64,000 nt of DNA, taken from NCBI RefSeq assembly GCF_000166335.1, contig NC_014657.1:1232501-1296500 (forward strand), written 5' to 3'. The notes under the pieces were generated by a model that was given only the letters and a program-made list of their open reading frames with translations, did not search any database and was not told the origin of the DNA. The position numbers and the translations under genes were made by a program. Below are positions 8,576-19,302 of the stretch, in pieces. Numbering within the stretch: position 1 is the stretch's first letter; each line of letters starts with the position of its first letter. The stretch comes from Caldicellulosiruptor owensensis OL. GTDB taxonomy: Bacteria; Bacillota; Thermoanaerobacteria; Caldicellulosiruptorales; Caldicellulosiruptoraceae.

Positions 8576-9040
8576 ATGAGAAAGAGTTTTGTTTACTTGA
8601 TTATAATTATGTCAACTATTGTATTAGACCAGCTAACAAAGGCAAGAGCAGAAAAATTTTTTGTAGATAGCCCTGTCAATTTACTGGGAGGAATTTTATC
8701 ACTCACCTATGTACAAAACAGGGGTGGAGCCTTTTCCATCTTAGAGGGGAAAAGAAGATTTTTTATCATCGTTTCAATCATTCTCATTTTGTTTTTGTGT
8801 TATATGATATTCAAGTCAACAAAAAATCTTTACAAGTTTTCTTATTCGCTGATAGTGGGAGGAGCAACAGGAAATCTTTTTGATAGGATTGTTAAAGGTT
8901 ATGTGGTGGATTTTATAGATATAAAGGTAATTCCTGTCTTTAATCTTGCTGATTTCTTTATAACTTGTGGAGTGTTTCTTTTTATATTTTTGATTCTGAG
9001 AGAAGGAGGCGAAGAGTTATTTCTGAAGAAAAAACATTGA
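8576..9040 (+). CDS. lspA: Lipoprotein signal peptidase (signal peptidase II)
   Basis: This membrane aspartyl protease removes signal peptides from diacylated prolipoproteins. It has four hydrophobic segments and the family signatures D-Q-L-T-K-A, N-R-G-G-A-F-S, G-N-L-F-D-R and F-N-L-A-D-F; the last two carry the catalytic Asp pair. A longer frame opens at TTG 8519, but ATG 8576 gives the usual length (154) and starts right before the first membrane segment. No strong SD is visible. The ISLre2 insertion cuts it from yteA; a TATAAT at 8528-8533 may be its promoter. It overlaps the RluD-type gene downstream. Confidence 0.9.
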   Translation: MRKSFVYLIIIMSTIVLDQLTKARAEKFFVDSPVNLLGGILSLTYVQNRGGAFSILEGKRRFFIIVSIILILFLCYMIFKSTKNLYKFSYSLIVGGATGNLFDRIVKGYVVDFIDIKVIPVFNLADFFITCGVFLFIFLILREGGEELFLKKKH

Positions 9041-9939
9041 CAGTTGAAGGTTTTGACGGACGACTGGATAGATATCTTTCTGAGGCTCTTTCTAAGACCC
9101 GAAGTTTTATTCAAAAGATAATAGAAGAAGGAAATGTATGGGTAAATCAAACACAAGTTTTTAAACCTGCATATAAAGTCAGGAATGGAGATATAATCAA
9201 AGTTGTCATTCCTGAGCCTAAACAGCTATCCCTTGTTGCTCAAGATATAGATATTGATGTTGTGTATGAAGATGAACACTTAGCGGTAATAAACAAACCG
9301 CGTGGGATGGTTGTACATCCCGGTGCAGGCAATTTTGAAAATACTCTGGTAAATGCTCTTTTGCACAAGTTCAGTGGAAGACTTAGCAGTATAAACGGGG
9401 TTATAAGACCCGGGATTGTCCACAGGCTTGACAAAGATACATCAGGACTTTTAGTTGTTGCTAAAACAGATGAAGCACATATTAAACTTTCTGAAGCATT
9501 AAAATCTCATCAAATAAAGAGGATATATTATGCTATATGTGAAGGTGTGTTAAAAGAAGATAGTGGTGTAGTTGATGCACCGATTGGACGGCACCCTGTA
9601 AACAGACTAAAAATGGCTGTTGTTCCCAATGGAAAAGAAGCAGTTACTTATTTTGAGGTTTTAGAAAGGTTTGACAAATACACTTTTGTAAAACTCCGAT
9701 TAAAAACAGGAAGAACTCACCAGATAAGAGTTCATATGTCGTATATAGGTTATCCCTTGCTTGGAGACAATACCTATGGAAGAGCAAAAAATGAATTTGG
9801 AGTTCAAGGTCAGGTTCTTCATGCAGGCGAGATTGAGTTTGTTCACCCGATAACTTCAAAAGTGCTGCACTTTTCGGCTGACCTACCAGAGTACTTTGTC
9901 GAGATTCTAAATATGCTGAGGAACAGAAACAATAAATAG
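9019..9939 (+). CDS. rluD: RluD/RluA-type large-subunit rRNA pseudouridine synthase
   Basis: It converts uridine to pseudouridine in RNA. An S4 RNA-binding domain occupies about residues 10-75 (R-L-D-R-Y-L-S-E-A-L-S-K). The catalytic domain contains H-R-L-D-K-D-T-S-G-L, with the catalytic Asp, then K-T-G-R-T-H-Q-I-R-V-H. The start is unusual. AAGGAGG (9003-9009) sits nine bases before an in-frame ATT at 9019 and no ATG/GTG/TTG is near it. The alternative TTG 9037 overlaps the lspA stop as TTGA but has a weak SD. TTG 8965 would overlap lspA by 76 bases and is unlikely. The family is certain; the exact target uridines are not. Confidence 0.88.
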   Translation: MSEEKTLTVEGFDGRLDRYLSEALSKTRSFIQKIIEEGNVWVNQTQVFKPAYKVRNGDIIKVVIPEPKQLSLVAQDIDIDVVYEDEHLAVINKPRGMVVHPGAGNFENTLVNALLHKFSGRLSSINGVIRPGIVHRLDKDTSGLLVVAKTDEAHIKLSEALKSHQIKRIYYAICEGVLKEDSGVVDAPIGRHPVNRLKMAVVPNGKEAVTYFEVLERFDKYTFVKLRLKTGRTHQIRVHMSYIGYPLLGDNTYGRAKNEFGVQGQVLHAGEIEFVHPITSKVLHFSADLPEYFVEILNMLRNRNNK

Positions 9940-9960
9940 CATATATGCTATTGATAACCA

Positions 9961-9990
9961 TAGACAAGGTGTACATTTTGGTGTTATAAT
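9961..9990 (+). promoter_or_regulatory. Candidate pyr operon promoter
   Basis: TAGACA (9961-9966) and a perfect TATAAT (9985-9990) are separated by 18 bp, upstream of the PyrR leader and downstream of the RluD-type gene. Confidence 0.7.
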
Positions 9991-10044
9991 AGCTAAGAAA
10001 ATAAATAAATAAAAATCGAATAGAGGGTTTAAGAGAATTTAAGA

Positions 10045-10149
10045 CCTTTAAGCTGGCCCTGTGAGGCGGCAAGGTTGGAAAAAGAGAGCGGAATGGTATC
10101 AGTATGTCAAAAAAGCTTCTTGCCAATTCACAGGCAGGAAGCTTTTTTT
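10045..10149 (+). promoter_or_regulatory. PyrR-dependent attenuator leader of the pyr operon
   Basis: The leader has a PyrR-type binding loop, GGCCCTGTGAGGCGGCAAGG (10055-10074), close to the known anti-antiterminator consensus of CC-x-G-x-GAGGC followed by GCAAGG. An intrinsic terminator follows: stem 10111-10124 with 10133-10146 and a T run to 10149. CCTGTGA (10058-10064) in the binding loop is complementary to TCACAGG (10128-10134) in the terminator loop and arm. This gives the mutually exclusive antiterminator. Known logic: PyrR with UMP holds the loop, the terminator forms and transcription stops before pyrR. Confidence 0.85.
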
Positions 10150-10171
10150 GTGCCAAAGGAGGTGCTGTATT

Positions 10172-10720
10172 TTGGAAAAATTTAAAGAAATTATGGATGC
10201 AAATCAAATGCGAAGGGCTCTGCTCAGGATTTCTCACGAGATACTTGAAAAAAACAAGGGTGTTGAAAATCTTTGTCTTGTTGGAATTCAGCGAAGAGGT
10301 GTAACACTTGCAAAAAGGATACAGGAAAACATAGAAAAGATAGAAGGTGTAAAGCTTCCTCTGGGTATTCTTGACATCACATTTTACAGGGACGATTTGA
10401 GTATGCTTTCTGAGCATCCGACGGTTAACTCTACAAGGATTGATTTTGATATAAACAACAAGAAGATAGTTTTAGTAGACGATGTTCTTTTTACAGGCAG
10501 AACAGTAAGAGCAGCAATTGAAGCTTTGATGGACATGGGAAGACCAAAGATGATTCAGCTTGCAGTGTTAATTGACAGAGGACACAGAGAACTTCCAATT
10601 AGGGCTGACTATGTAGGAAAAAATGTTCCAACTTCAAGAAGAGAGATTGTTCACGTACTTGTCGATGAGTTTGACCACGACAACAGAGTAATAATTGAAC
10701 AGCTTGATAGGGAAATATAA
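10172..10720 (+). CDS. pyrR: PyrR bifunctional pyr attenuation regulator / uracil phosphoribosyltransferase
   Basis: PyrR binds pyr mRNA when UMP is high and also makes UMP from uracil and PRPP. The PRPP loop is [12 protein letters not shown], and G-I-Q-R-R-G-V and [11 protein letters not shown] are typical of PyrR. The frame is open from 10061, but TTG 10172 follows AAAGGAGGT directly after the leader terminator and gives 182 residues, the usual length. It is the first gene of the pyr operon and autoregulated through the leader. Confidence 0.93.
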   Translation: MEKFKEIMDANQMRRALLRISHEILEKNKGVENLCLVGIQRRGVTLAKRIQENIEKIEGVKLPLGILDITFYRDDLSMLSEHPTVNSTRIDFDINNKKIVLVDDVLFTGRTVRAAIEALMDMGRPKMIQLAVLIDRGHRELPIRADYVGKNVPTSRREIVHVLVDEFDHDNRVIIEQLDREI

Positions 10721-10742
10721 CTTTAAAAGAAAGGAGAAAGCT

Positions 10743-12122
10743 TTGAAAATGAACAGAGTTGTTCAGGTAGAAGAAAAGCTTCCATTTTTGAAAACTTTGC
10801 CTTTGAGTCTTCAACATCTTTTTGCTATGGTTGGTGCAACAATCTTAGTTCCTATTCTGGTAGGACTTAGTCCAACTGTTGCTCTCTTTACAAGTGGTGT
10901 TGGGACCATAATATATATTCTTGTAACAAAAAATAAAGTTCCAGCTTATCTTGGTTCGTCTTTTGCATATATAAATCCTATTATCACAGTGTCTGCTTCC
11001 CTTGGAGGGAAAGAATATGCCCTTGCTGGATGTATTGCATCAGGTGTTGTATATCTGATTGTAGCGTTTCTTGTCTACCTGTTTGGAACAAACTGGATTG
11101 ACAGGCTACTGCCACCCGTTGTTGTAGGTCCTGTTGTAATGATTATTGGACTTTCTCTTGCAAGAGCAGCAGCTGTAAAATCAGCAGGACTTTTCAATGA
11201 GGTTATAAAAGATGGGCAGATTTTGGAAGTTGCTGTCAACGTTATAAAAAGTCCTGTTTGCTGGGTCTCCATTTTTACATTGCTTGTGGCTGTGTTTGGC
11301 TCTGTTTACTTTAAAGGATTTTTTAAAGTCATACCTGTTTTGATTGGACTTGTAAGTGGATATCTTTTTGCATATGTGCTTGACTTGATTGGTATGAACA
11401 CAAATCTTCTCAATTCATTCTATCCAAATGGCAAGTATATTCCTTTTTTGAATTATGAAGTTATCAAGAATGCAAAGTGGCTTGGACTTCCTCAGTTCAC
11501 ATTCCCTAAGTTTTCACTTTCTGCTATTTTATCAATTGCCCCAATTGCCATAGTTACAATAACAGAACATATTGGACATCTTCTTGTAACAAATAATGTT
11601 GTAGGAAGAGACTTTACAAAAAATCCAGGACTCCACAGATCATTAGCAGGAGATGGGCTTGCAACAATTGCTGCAGGTTTTCTTGGAGGTCCTCCTAATA
11701 CAACATATGGTGAAAATATCGGTGTTATGGCTATAACAAAAGTGTACAGCACATGGGTAATCTTGTGGGCAGCAATTCTGGCAATTCTGCTTTCATTTGT
11801 CCAAAAGCTTGGGGCTCTTATTCAAGTAATTCCTTCACCTGTAATTGGAGGAATCAGTATCTTGTTGTTTGGTGTTATTGCTTCATCTGGTTTGAGAATG
11901 ATGATTGAAAACAAGGTGGACTTGTCCCAAACACGCAACCTTGTAATTGCTTCTGTGGTTTTAATAATTGGTGTTGGTGGAACAAGACTTAAATTTTTTA
12001 ACATTGAATTTGAAGGAATGGCTCTTGCTACATTTGTTGGAATAATCTTAAATCTTCTTTTACCAGACTCAAAAGAACTCAAAGTGGCAAAGGCAAAAGA
12101 AGCTTTAGAACCAAACAATTAA
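10743..12122 (+). CDS. pyrP: Uracil permease (NCS2/UraA family)
   Basis: A membrane uracil transporter of about 459 residues, with many hydrophobic segments and the NCS2 features I-T-E-H-I-G-H and the P-N-T-T-Y-G-E-N-I-G-V motif that binds the nucleobase. TTG 10743 is chosen because AAGGAG lies six bases before it; ATG 10749 is possible. Its position right after pyrR matches the pyrR-pyrP order of Bacillus. It lets the cell use external uracil, and its expression should fall when PyrR-UMP terminates the leader. Confidence 0.92.
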   Translation: MKMNRVVQVEEKLPFLKTLPLSLQHLFAMVGATILVPILVGLSPTVALFTSGVGTIIYILVTKNKVPAYLGSSFAYINPIITVSASLGGKEYALAGCIASGVVYLIVAFLVYLFGTNWIDRLLPPVVVGPVVMIIGLSLARAAAVKSAGLFNEVIKDGQILEVAVNVIKSPVCWVSIFTLLVAVFGSVYFKGFFKVIPVLIGLVSGYLFAYVLDLIGMNTNLLNSFYPNGKYIPFLNYEVIKNAKWLGLPQFTFPKFSLSAILSIAPIAIVTITEHIGHLLVTNNVVGRDFTKNPGLHRSLAGDGLATIAAGFLGGPPNTTYGENIGVMAITKVYSTWVILWAAILAILLSFVQKLGALIQVIPSPVIGGISILLFGVIASSGLRMMIENKVDLSQTRNLVIASVVLIIGVGGTRLKFFNIEFEGMALATFVGIILNLLLPDSKELKVAKAKEALEPNN

Positions 12123-12123
12123 G

Positions 12124-12150
12124 GGTAGGGGTATTTTCCCTACCTTTTTT
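12124..12150 (+). terminator. Intrinsic terminator between pyrP and pyrB
   Basis: GGTAGGG (12124-12130) pairs with CCCTACC (12138-12144), followed by six T. I see no PyrR-type GAGGC loop just upstream. It therefore looks like a partial terminator that reduces readthrough into pyrB, or a degenerate remnant of the intercistronic attenuator known in Bacillus. Confidence 0.8.
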
Positions 12151-12173
12151 GTAAACAGTCGGAGGTGGATAAA

Positions 12174-13091
12174 TTGAAACATTTGCTTGGGCTAAAAGAG
12201 CTTTCAAAAGAGGATATCATAAAAATACTGAATCTTGCAAAAGATATGAAGACAATTTTAAAGAGTGAAACCAAAAAGACTCCACATCTTCAAGGATATT
12301 CGGTTGTAACCCTGTTTTATGAAAATAGCACCAGAACACGAACATCGTTTGAACTTGCAGCAAAGTTTATGAGTGCAAATACAACCTCTATATCTGTGCA
12401 AACCAGCAGTGTGCAGAAAGGAGAGTCTTTGCTTGATACTGTAAAAACTTTGGAAGCTTTAAAAACAGATGTGCTAATTGTCAGACATTCAGTTTCTGGT
12501 GTGCCGCATTTTATTGCTAAAAACTGCTCATTTTCGGTCATAAACGCTGGTGATGGAATGAATGAACATCCAACACAGGCACTACTTGATATGTTCACAA
12601 TTAGAGAAAGGCTTGGGACAATTGAGAAATTGAAGATAGCAATCATTGGCGATATTCTTCACAGTAGGGTTGCAAGGAGCAACATATGGGGGCTTTCTAA
12701 GTTTGATAACCAAATCACAGTGTTTGGACCACAAACGCTAATTCCACCTTATATTGAAAACTTTGCTAAAGTTGCATCCTCTTTGGAAGAGGCAGTCTCA
12801 GGAAAAGATGTTGTAATAGATTTGAGGATTCAGCTTGAGAGACAAAAAAGAGGTTTCATAACCTCAAAACAAGAGTATTACAAGTTTTATGGATTAAACG
12901 AAGATATAATGAGGTATATTTCAGGCAGCACCATGATAATGCATCCTGGTCCTGTCAACAGGGGAGTTGAAATTTCTTCAGAGGTGATGCAGCTGCCAAA
13001 TTCTACAATTGAAGAGCAGGTTACAAACGGTATTGCTGTTAGAATGGCAGTTTTATACCTTTGCACTCGCAAGGAGGGAATTTACAGGTGA
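12174..13091 (+). CDS. pyrB: Aspartate carbamoyltransferase catalytic subunit
   Basis: It joins carbamoyl phosphate to aspartate, the committed step of pyrimidine synthesis. Family motifs are S-T-R-T-R-T-S-F-E (carbamoyl phosphate site), H-P-T-Q-A-L-L-D and [11 protein letters not shown] 12165 overlaps the GGAGG itself, so TTG 12174, eight bases after GGAGG, is preferred and gives 305 residues. No pyrI regulatory subunit is present. Its stop overlaps the start of pyrC. Confidence 0.94.
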   Translation: MKHLLGLKELSKEDIIKILNLAKDMKTILKSETKKTPHLQGYSVVTLFYENSTRTRTSFELAAKFMSANTTSISVQTSSVQKGESLLDTVKTLEALKTDVLIVRHSVSGVPHFIAKNCSFSVINAGDGMNEHPTQALLDMFTIRERLGTIEKLKIAIIGDILHSRVARSNIWGLSKFDNQITVFGPQTLIPPYIENFAKVASSLEEAVSGKDVVIDLRIQLERQKRGFITSKQEYYKFYGLNEDIMRYISGSTMIMHPGPVNRGVEISSEVMQLPNSTIEEQVTNGIAVRMAVLYLCTRKEGIYR

Positions 13092-14383
13092 TGATATTGA
13101 TAAAAAATGCCCAGATTGTAAATAGTATTCACGACAAAAGTGAAAAAACTGATATATTGATAGTTGATGACAAGATAGAAAAGATTGGTAAAAACATAGA
13201 AGAAAATCCGGAGAAGATGATTATAATAGATGCAAGTGGCAAGTATGTAATGCCAAGCTTTACCGATATTCACTGTCATTTGCGAGAACCTGGTTTTGAG
13301 TACAAAGAAGACATAAAAAGCGGTAGCAGGTCTGCTGCGGCAGGAGGATTCACAACGATCTGTTGTATGCCAAACACAAACCCTCCTGTAGACAACAGAG
13401 CAATGGTAGCGTATATAAAATATCGTGCAAGAGAAGTTTCACCAATTGAGGTTTTACCTGTTGGAGCTATAACAAAAGGACTTTTAGGAGAAGAGCTTGC
13501 AGAGATAGGATTTATGAAAGATGAAGGTGCTATTGCTATATCAGATGACGGAAAGTGTGTTATGAACGCTAATCTAATGAGAAATGCTCTTTTGTACTCA
13601 AAAGATTTTTCGATACCTGTCATTTCACACTGTGAGGATACAAACTTATCTGAAGGAGGACAGATAAATTTAGGATATGTATCAACAATCACAGGCCTTA
13701 GAGGAATTCCACGCGAGGCAGAATCAACAATTGTTGCAAGAGATATTCTTCTTGCAAAAGAGACAAAAGCACATATTCATATAACCCATGTGTCCACCAA
13801 AGAATCTGTTGAACTTATAAAAATGGCAAAAGAGTGGGGTGTAAATGTCACGGCTGACACATGCCCGCATTATATAAGCCTTACAGAAGAAGAGGTACTT
13901 GGATTTAATACAAACGCAAAAGTAAACCCTCCTTTGAGAACACGAGAGGATGTTGAAGCTTTAATTGAAGGATTAAAAGAAGGTGTGATCGACTGTATAT
14001 CAACAGACCATGCCCCCCATCATAAAGATGAAAAGAATGTCGAATTTAATCTTGCTGCAAGCGGTACAATTGGATTTGAGACTGCATTTTCTGTGCTGTT
14101 GACATACCTTGTTGAGAAAAATAGGTTTGATATTGGGAAAATAGTAGAACTTTTGAACCACAATCCCAGAAAAATAATTGGACTTTCTCCAAATGTTATA
14201 GAAGAAGGTAAAAAAGCCAACCTTGTGATTGTTGATTTAAAGAAAAGGTGGGAAGTAAAAGAGGAAAACATTGTGTCAAAGTCAAAAAATAGTGCGTTTT
14301 TAGGAAAAATTTTGACTTCTTATGTTGAGACAGTCATACACAATGGAAAGATATTAAAAAAGGATGGTGTTTTAAATTGTTAA
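13088..14383 (+). CDS. pyrC: Dihydroorotase (type I)
   Basis: It closes carbamoyl aspartate to dihydroorotate. Metal ligands are visible in [10 protein letters not shown] and in [20 protein letters not shown] is the usual loop, and H-I-T-H-V-S-T holds further ligands. The SD AAGGAGGG (13071-13078) fits GTG 13088 (nine bases) better than ATG 13091; both overlap the pyrB stop. The product is 431 residues, normal for the Bacillus-type enzyme. Confidence 0.93.
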   Translation: MMILIKNAQIVNSIHDKSEKTDILIVDDKIEKIGKNIEENPEKMIIIDASGKYVMPSFTDIHCHLREPGFEYKEDIKSGSRSAAAGGFTTICCMPNTNPPVDNRAMVAYIKYRAREVSPIEVLPVGAITKGLLGEELAEIGFMKDEGAIAISDDGKCVMNANLMRNALLYSKDFSIPVISHCEDTNLSEGGQINLGYVSTITGLRGIPREAESTIVARDILLAKETKAHIHITHVSTKESVELIKMAKEWGVNVTADTCPHYISLTEEEVLGFNTNAKVNPPLRTREDVEALIEGLKEGVIDCISTDHAPHHKDEKNVEFNLAASGTIGFETAFSVLLTYLVEKNRFDIGKIVELLNHNPRKIIGLSPNVIEEGKKANLVIVDLKKRWEVKEENIVSKSKNSAFLGKILTSYVETVIHNGKILKKDGVLNC

Positions 14384-15294
14384 ACTTTTCAGACAGATTA
14401 ATTGATGCTATAAAAAAGAAAAATAGTGTTCTTGTGGCAGGAATTGATACAACCATAGAAAATATACCAGATTATTTTATTAAAAAATTCTATGACAACG
14501 AAAGAAGCGAGATTGATAATTTAAAAACTATTTTGTTTGAATACAATCGAAGAATTATTGATGCTGTAGAAGAAAATGTGGTTGGGATAAAGTTTCAGGC
14601 AGCATTCTTTGAACAGTATTCTTACCATGGGTTTGAGGTTTTGCATAAACTCTGTGAATATGCAAAAAACAAAAAACTTGTGGTAATCTTTGATGGCAAA
14701 AGAAACGACATCTCAAGTTCTGCAAAAGGATACTCAAACGCTTATCTTGGCGAGACACCTGTTTTTGGTAAAAAAATGAGGTTTTTTGAGTTTGATGCAA
14801 TCACAACAAATCCTTATCTTGGTCAAGACGGTATAAAGCCATTTGTTGAAGACTGTGAGAGATTCAAAAAAGGTCTGTTTGTGCTTGTTAAAACATCTAA
14901 TCCTTCTTCTGCCGACATTCAAGACGTTGTAGTTGAAGATAAAAAACTCTATGAAATAGTTGCTGAAAAAGTTTTCGAATGGGGAAAAAACTGCAGAGGA
15001 AAAGAAGGTTACAGTGATATTGGTGCCGTTGTAGGTGCAACCCAGCCAGAGGCTGGTAAAAGAATAAGGCATATCTTGCCAAATTCTTTCCTTCTTGTAC
15101 CTGGCATCGGTGTACAGGGAGGAAAAGTAGAAGATTTGAAATATTTTGTGGACAGCAACAACATGGGCATAATAGTAAATTCGTCACGTGATATAATCTA
15201 TGCATACAAAAACTATGTTCATTCTGATTTTGAAAAGAGTAGCTACTTAGTTTCAAAAAGTATCAAGGAAAGTATAAACGCAGCAATTTCCTAA
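14377..15294 (+). CDS. pyrF: Orotidine-5'-phosphate decarboxylase, long (type 2) form
   Basis: It decarboxylates OMP to UMP, the last step of the pathway. The catalytic D-x-K-x-x-D array is seen in [10 protein letters not shown]. At 305 residues it belongs to the long clade rather than the about 240-residue Bacillus type. TTG 14377 overlaps the pyrC stop by seven bases, consistent with coupled translation. Its location between pyrC and carB, instead of next to pyrE, differs from the Bacillus order. Confidence 0.9.
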   Translation: MLNFSDRLIDAIKKKNSVLVAGIDTTIENIPDYFIKKFYDNERSEIDNLKTILFEYNRRIIDAVEENVVGIKFQAAFFEQYSYHGFEVLHKLCEYAKNKKLVVIFDGKRNDISSSAKGYSNAYLGETPVFGKKMRFFEFDAITTNPYLGQDGIKPFVEDCERFKKGLFVLVKTSNPSSADIQDVVVEDKKLYEIVAEKVFEWGKNCRGKEGYSDIGAVVGATQPEAGKRIRHILPNSFLLVPGIGVQGGKVEDLKYFVDSNNMGIIVNSSRDIIYAYKNYVHSDFEKSSYLVSKSIKESINAAIS

Positions 15295-15326
15295 AGAAAT
15301 AAAATCAAAAGAGGTGAAACTTTAAA

Positions 15327-18300
15327 GTGCCACTGAGAAAGGATATCAAAAAGGTTTTGGTTATCGGTTCAGGACCAATAATAATTGGCCAGGCAGCTGA
15401 GTTTGACTATTCAGGAAGTCAGGCTTGCAAAGCATTAAAAGAGGAAGGCATTGAAGTTGTTCTTATAAACTCAAACCCAGCAACAATAATGACAGACAAA
15501 ACAATGGCAGACAGCATTTATATTGAACCAATAACCTGCGAAATAATAGAGAAGATAATCCAAAAAGAAAGAGTTGATGCCATATTACCAACACTTGGAA
15601 AACAGACAGGACTTAACACTGCTGTTGAACTCTACAAAAGTGGTATTCTTGACAAATATAATGTCAAAGTAATTGGAACAAATATTGAAGCTATTGAGTT
15701 TGCAGAAGACAGGTTACTTTTCAAAGAGCTAATGATAAAAATTGGTGAACCTGTTGTTCCGAGTGATGTTGTAAACTGTGTAGAAGATGGTGTTGCGTTT
15801 GCAAAAAAGATAGGCTTTCCTGTGATAATAAGGCCGGCATATACCCTTGGAGGGACTGGCGGTGGTATTGCAAACAATGAAGAAGAGTTTGTAGAGATTG
15901 CAAGAAAAGGTCTTTCGTACAGTCCTGTACATCAAATACTTGTAGAGAAAAGTATAAAAGGGTGGAAAGAGATAGAGTATGAGGTTATGCGAGATTCAAA
16001 CGGGTGTCTTATTACTGTATGTAACATGGAAAATATTGATCCAGTAGGAATTCATACAGGCGATAGCATTGTTGTTGCACCATCACAAACACTTTCTGAT
16101 AAAGAATATCAAATGCTGAGAACCTCTGCTCTGAAGATTATAGATGCTCTGAAAATTGAAGGAGGGTGCAATGTCCAGTTTGCCCTAAATCCTGAAAGCT
16201 TTGAATATGCAGTGATTGAAGTAAATCCAAGGGTTAGCCGCTCATCTGCTTTGGCTTCAAAAGCAACAGGGTATCCGATTGCCAGAATTGCTGCAAAGAT
16301 TGCGCTTGGCTATACACTTGACGAAATAGAAAATGCCATCACAAAAATGACATATGCAAGCTTTGAACCAGCTCTTGACTATGTTGTTTTAAAGATTCCA
16401 CGCTGGCCGTTTGACAAGTTTACTTATGCAAACAGAAAGCTTGGTACACAGATGAAAGCAACTGGAGAGGTCATGGCAATTGGAAGAACGTTTGAAGAAA
16501 GCCTTTTAAAAGGGATAAGATCTCTTGACATAGGGCTAGAATACTTAGACCTTCCAGAACTAAAGAATTTAGACAACGAGACTCTCTCACAACTTATAAT
16601 CGAAGCTGATGACAGAAGAATATTTGCACTTGCTGAGGCTATAAGAAGAGGATATGAAGTAGAGTACCTATACCAAATCAGCAAAATAGACAGATTTTTT
16701 CTTCACAAGATTAAAAATGTGATCGAGATGGAAGAAAGAATAAGAAAAGAGGAATTAAACAGCAATATTTTACTTGAAGCAAAAAAGATGGGATTTAGCG
16801 ACAAGACAATTGCAAATATCAAAGGGATATCTGAAAATGATGTAAGAAGTTTGAGAAAAAACCTAAACATAACACCGGTATATAAAATGGTTGACACATG
16901 TGCAGCAGAATTTGAAGCAAAAACTCCTTATTATTACTCAACATATGAAAGAGAAAATGATGTAGCAGTATCACAAACATCAGATACAGAGAGAAAAATT
17001 GTTGTTCTTGGTTCAGGTCCAATAAGAATTGGGCAGGGAATTGAATTTGACTATACTTCTGTACACAGTGTTTATGCACTCTCAAAGCTTGGCATAAAGT
17101 CTGTGATAATAAACAACAATCCTGAAACTGTAAGCACTGATTTCGATACCTCAGATATACTCTTTTTTGAACCTCTCACAAAAGAAGACGTGCTCAATAT
17201 CATTGAGACAGTGAAGGCAGAGGGTGTGATAGTTCAATTTGGTGGTCAGACAGCTATAAAACTTTCTCAGCAGCTTGCGAAAGAGGGTATCAAGATTTTT
17301 GGTACAAGTGCAGAGGGAATAGACATTGCAGAGGACAGGGAAAGATTTGACAAAATCTTGAATAAACTTAACATCAAAAGACCTCAAGGCTTTACATGTT
17401 ATACGCTACAAGAAGCCCTTGAAATAGCGAACTCATTGGGATATCCTGTGCTTGTGCGGCCTTCATATGTTCTTGGCGGACAGGGTATGAAAATTGCCTT
17501 TGACGATGACGATATTGTGGAGATGCTCAGCTATGCAAAGAATCTCAATGATCATCCTATCCTTATTGACAAGTACATTGTCGGAAAGGAAATAGAGGTT
17601 GATGCTATATCTGATGGCGAGGACATCTTAATTCCAGGAATAATGGAACATATTGAAAGAGCAGGTGTTCATTCAGGAGACAGTATTTCCCTGTACCCTG
17701 CAAGGAATATTTCAAAGTATATTGAAGATAGAATTGTTGAATACACATATAAAATAGCAAAAGAACTTGAATGCAAAGGACTCATAAATGTTCAATTCAT
17801 CGTTCAAAATGAAGAGCTTTACGTTATTGAAGTAAATCCCAGAGGTAGCAGAACAGTACCGTTCCTGAGTAAAGTAACCGGCGTTCCTATGGTTGAGCTT
17901 GCAACAATGGTAAGTTTGGGATATAGGCTGAAAGATTTAGTAAACACAGTTGGACTTTTACCAAAAAAAGATTTTTATGCTTTTAAAGTTCCTGTTTTCT
18001 CATTTGAAAAACTTCCTGATGTGGAAGTATCACTTGGTCCTGAGATGAAGTCAACAGGTGAGGTTATGGGAATTTCGAAAGACTACTATGTTGCTCTTTA
18101 CAAAGGGCTTGTTGCAAGTGGAACAAAGCTCCCATTAGAAGGTGGAGTACTTTTTACTGTTGCTGACCCTGATAAAAATGAAATCATCCCAATTGCTGAG
18201 AAGTTCGAAAAGCTTGGATTCAAGATATACGCAACGTCAAAGACAGCAAAACATCTGAATTTTTATCAGGTTGCTGCAAATTATGTTAAAAAGGTATCTG

Positions 18301-18554
18301 AAGGAAGTCCAAATATAATAGATTTAATTAGGAAAGGAGAAATAAACATTATCATAAACACTCCTACAAAAGGAAGACAGCCGCAAAGAGATGGTTTTTT
18401 GATAAGAAGGTTTGCTGTGGAAAACAAGGTACCAATCTTCACTTCAGTTGATACTGCAAAGGCTGCGGTTGAAATTATTGAATTTCTAAAACAAAAAAGA
18501 GAACTTGACATATTTAACATAGGAGAGATTGATAATGAAGCTATTAGAAGTTGA
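15327..18554 (+). CDS. carB: Carbamoyl-phosphate synthase large subunit
   Basis: The 1075-residue ATP-grasp enzyme makes carbamoyl phosphate from bicarbonate, ammonia and two ATP. Two homologous halves each open with a G-S-G-P-I-x-I-G-Q loop, at about residues 14 and 560, and each carries an ATP-grasp core. The last about 140 residues form the MGS-like allosteric domain. GTG 15327 has an AGAGGTG SD. The glutaminase subunit carA, usually just upstream, is absent from this operon, so it must be supplied from elsewhere or ammonia is used directly. It overlaps pyrK by 20 bases. Confidence 0.95.
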   Translation: MPLRKDIKKVLVIGSGPIIIGQAAEFDYSGSQACKALKEEGIEVVLINSNPATIMTDKTMADSIYIEPITCEIIEKIIQKERVDAILPTLGKQTGLNTAVELYKSGILDKYNVKVIGTNIEAIEFAEDRLLFKELMIKIGEPVVPSDVVNCVEDGVAFAKKIGFPVIIRPAYTLGGTGGGIANNEEEFVEIARKGLSYSPVHQILVEKSIKGWKEIEYEVMRDSNGCLITVCNMENIDPVGIHTGDSIVVAPSQTLSDKEYQMLRTSALKIIDALKIEGGCNVQFALNPESFEYAVIEVNPRVSRSSALASKATGYPIARIAAKIALGYTLDEIENAITKMTYASFEPALDYVVLKIPRWPFDKFTYANRKLGTQMKATGEVMAIGRTFEESLLKGIRSLDIGLEYLDLPELKNLDNETLSQLIIEADDRRIFALAEAIRRGYEVEYLYQISKIDRFFLHKIKNVIEMEERIRKEELNSNILLEAKKMGFSDKTIANIKGISENDVRSLRKNLNITPVYKMVDTCAAEFEAKTPYYYSTYERENDVAVSQTSDTERKIVVLGSGPIRIGQGIEFDYTSVHSVYALSKLGIKSVIINNNPETVSTDFDTSDILFFEPLTKEDVLNIIETVKAEGVIVQFGGQTAIKLSQQLAKEGIKIFGTSAEGIDIAEDRERFDKILNKLNIKRPQGFTCYTLQEALEIANSLGYPVLVRPSYVLGGQGMKIAFDDDDIVEMLSYAKNLNDHPILIDKYIVGKEIEVDAISDGEDILIPGIMEHIERAGVHSGDSISLYPARNISKYIEDRIVEYTYKIAKELECKGLINVQFIVQNEELYVIEVNPRGSRTVPFLSKVTGVPMVELATMVSLGYRLKDLVNTVGLLPKKDFYAFKVPVFSFEKLPDVEVSLGPEMKSTGEVMGISKDYYVALYKGLVASGTKLPLEGGVLFTVADPDKNEIIPIAEKFEKLGFKIYATSKTAKHLNFYQVAANYVKKVSEGSPNIIDLIRKGEINIIINTPTKGRQPQRDGFLIRRFAVENKVPIFTSVDTAKAAVEIIEFLKQKRELDIFNIGEIDNEAIRS

Positions 18555-19302
18555 AATTGAAGAAAATGTAAAAATTGCAAATGAAATATTTCTTTTATCC
18601 TTTGAATCTGAGTATTTAGCAGAGAATTTTAAACCGGGCAATTTTGTAAATATTCTAATTGATAAAGACAGCATTTATCCTCTTTTGAGAAGACCTTTTA
18701 GCATTTCTTTTGTTGAGGGGAAAAGAGTCTATATCGGTTACAAAGTGGTAGGTAAAGGCACAAACCTTCTTTCTCAAAAATCAAAAGGAGAGGCTATTGA
18801 TGTCTTGGGTCCACTTGGAAATTCATTTTTGACAGACATATTCGACGGGAAGGTTGCTGTGATTGGAGGGGGGGTTGGAATTTTCCCCCTTGTTGGCCTC
18901 TGTAAAGAGCTCAAAAATAGAGGTAATAAAGTTGATGTATTTCTTGGATTCAGAGATTTAGACTCAATGTTTTTGGTAGAAAGATTTAAGGACATTTGTG
19001 ACAATACCTTAATAGCAACAGATGATGGAAGTTCAGGTTACAAAGGAAACGTTGTTGAGCTTTTTAAAGCCAATTTTTCAAAAGCAGAGTATAAAGTTGT
19101 TTTTTGCTGCGGACCAAAGCCTATGTTAAAAGCAATTAAAAATCTTAATCTTCCTGTAAAATGTTATGCCTCTTTAGAAGAAAAAATGGCATGCGGAATA
19201 GGTGCGTGTCTTTGTTGTAGCATAAGAGGAAAAGACGAAAAAATGTATCATATATGTTCAGATGGTCCTGTTTTTGATATAATGGAGGTTGAGATTGAAT
19301 GA
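18535..19302 (+). CDS. pyrK: Dihydroorotate dehydrogenase electron-transfer subunit
   Basis: This FAD/2Fe-2S subunit passes electrons from the class 1B dihydroorotate dehydrogenase to [11 protein letters not shown] is the FAD-binding segment, G-G-G-V-G-I-F-P-L the NAD-binding part, and C-G-I-G-A-C-L-C-C with a later H-I-C-S-D-G-P gives the four iron-sulfur cysteines. ATG 18535, seven bases after AGGAGAG, is the start; it overlaps carB. Its stop overlaps pyrD as ATGA, indicating coupled synthesis of the two subunits. Confidence 0.93.
   Translation: MKLLEVEIEENVKIANEIFLLSFESEYLAENFKPGNFVNILIDKDSIYPLLRRPFSISFVEGKRVYIGYKVVGKGTNLLSQKSKGEAIDVLGPLGNSFLTDIFDGKVAVIGGGVGIFPLVGLCKELKNRGNKVDVFLGFRDLDSMFLVERFKDICDNTLIATDDGSSGYKGNVVELFKANFSKAEYKVVFCCGPKPMLKAIKNLNLPVKCYASLEEKMACGIGACLCCSIRGKDEKMYHICSDGPVFDIMEVEIE

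Noticed and set aside
9937-9950. 14-bp palindrome TAGCATATATGCTA after the RluD-type gene
   Set aside because: It is AT-rich and short, lacks a T run and lies at the stop codon; it could be chance in this base composition.
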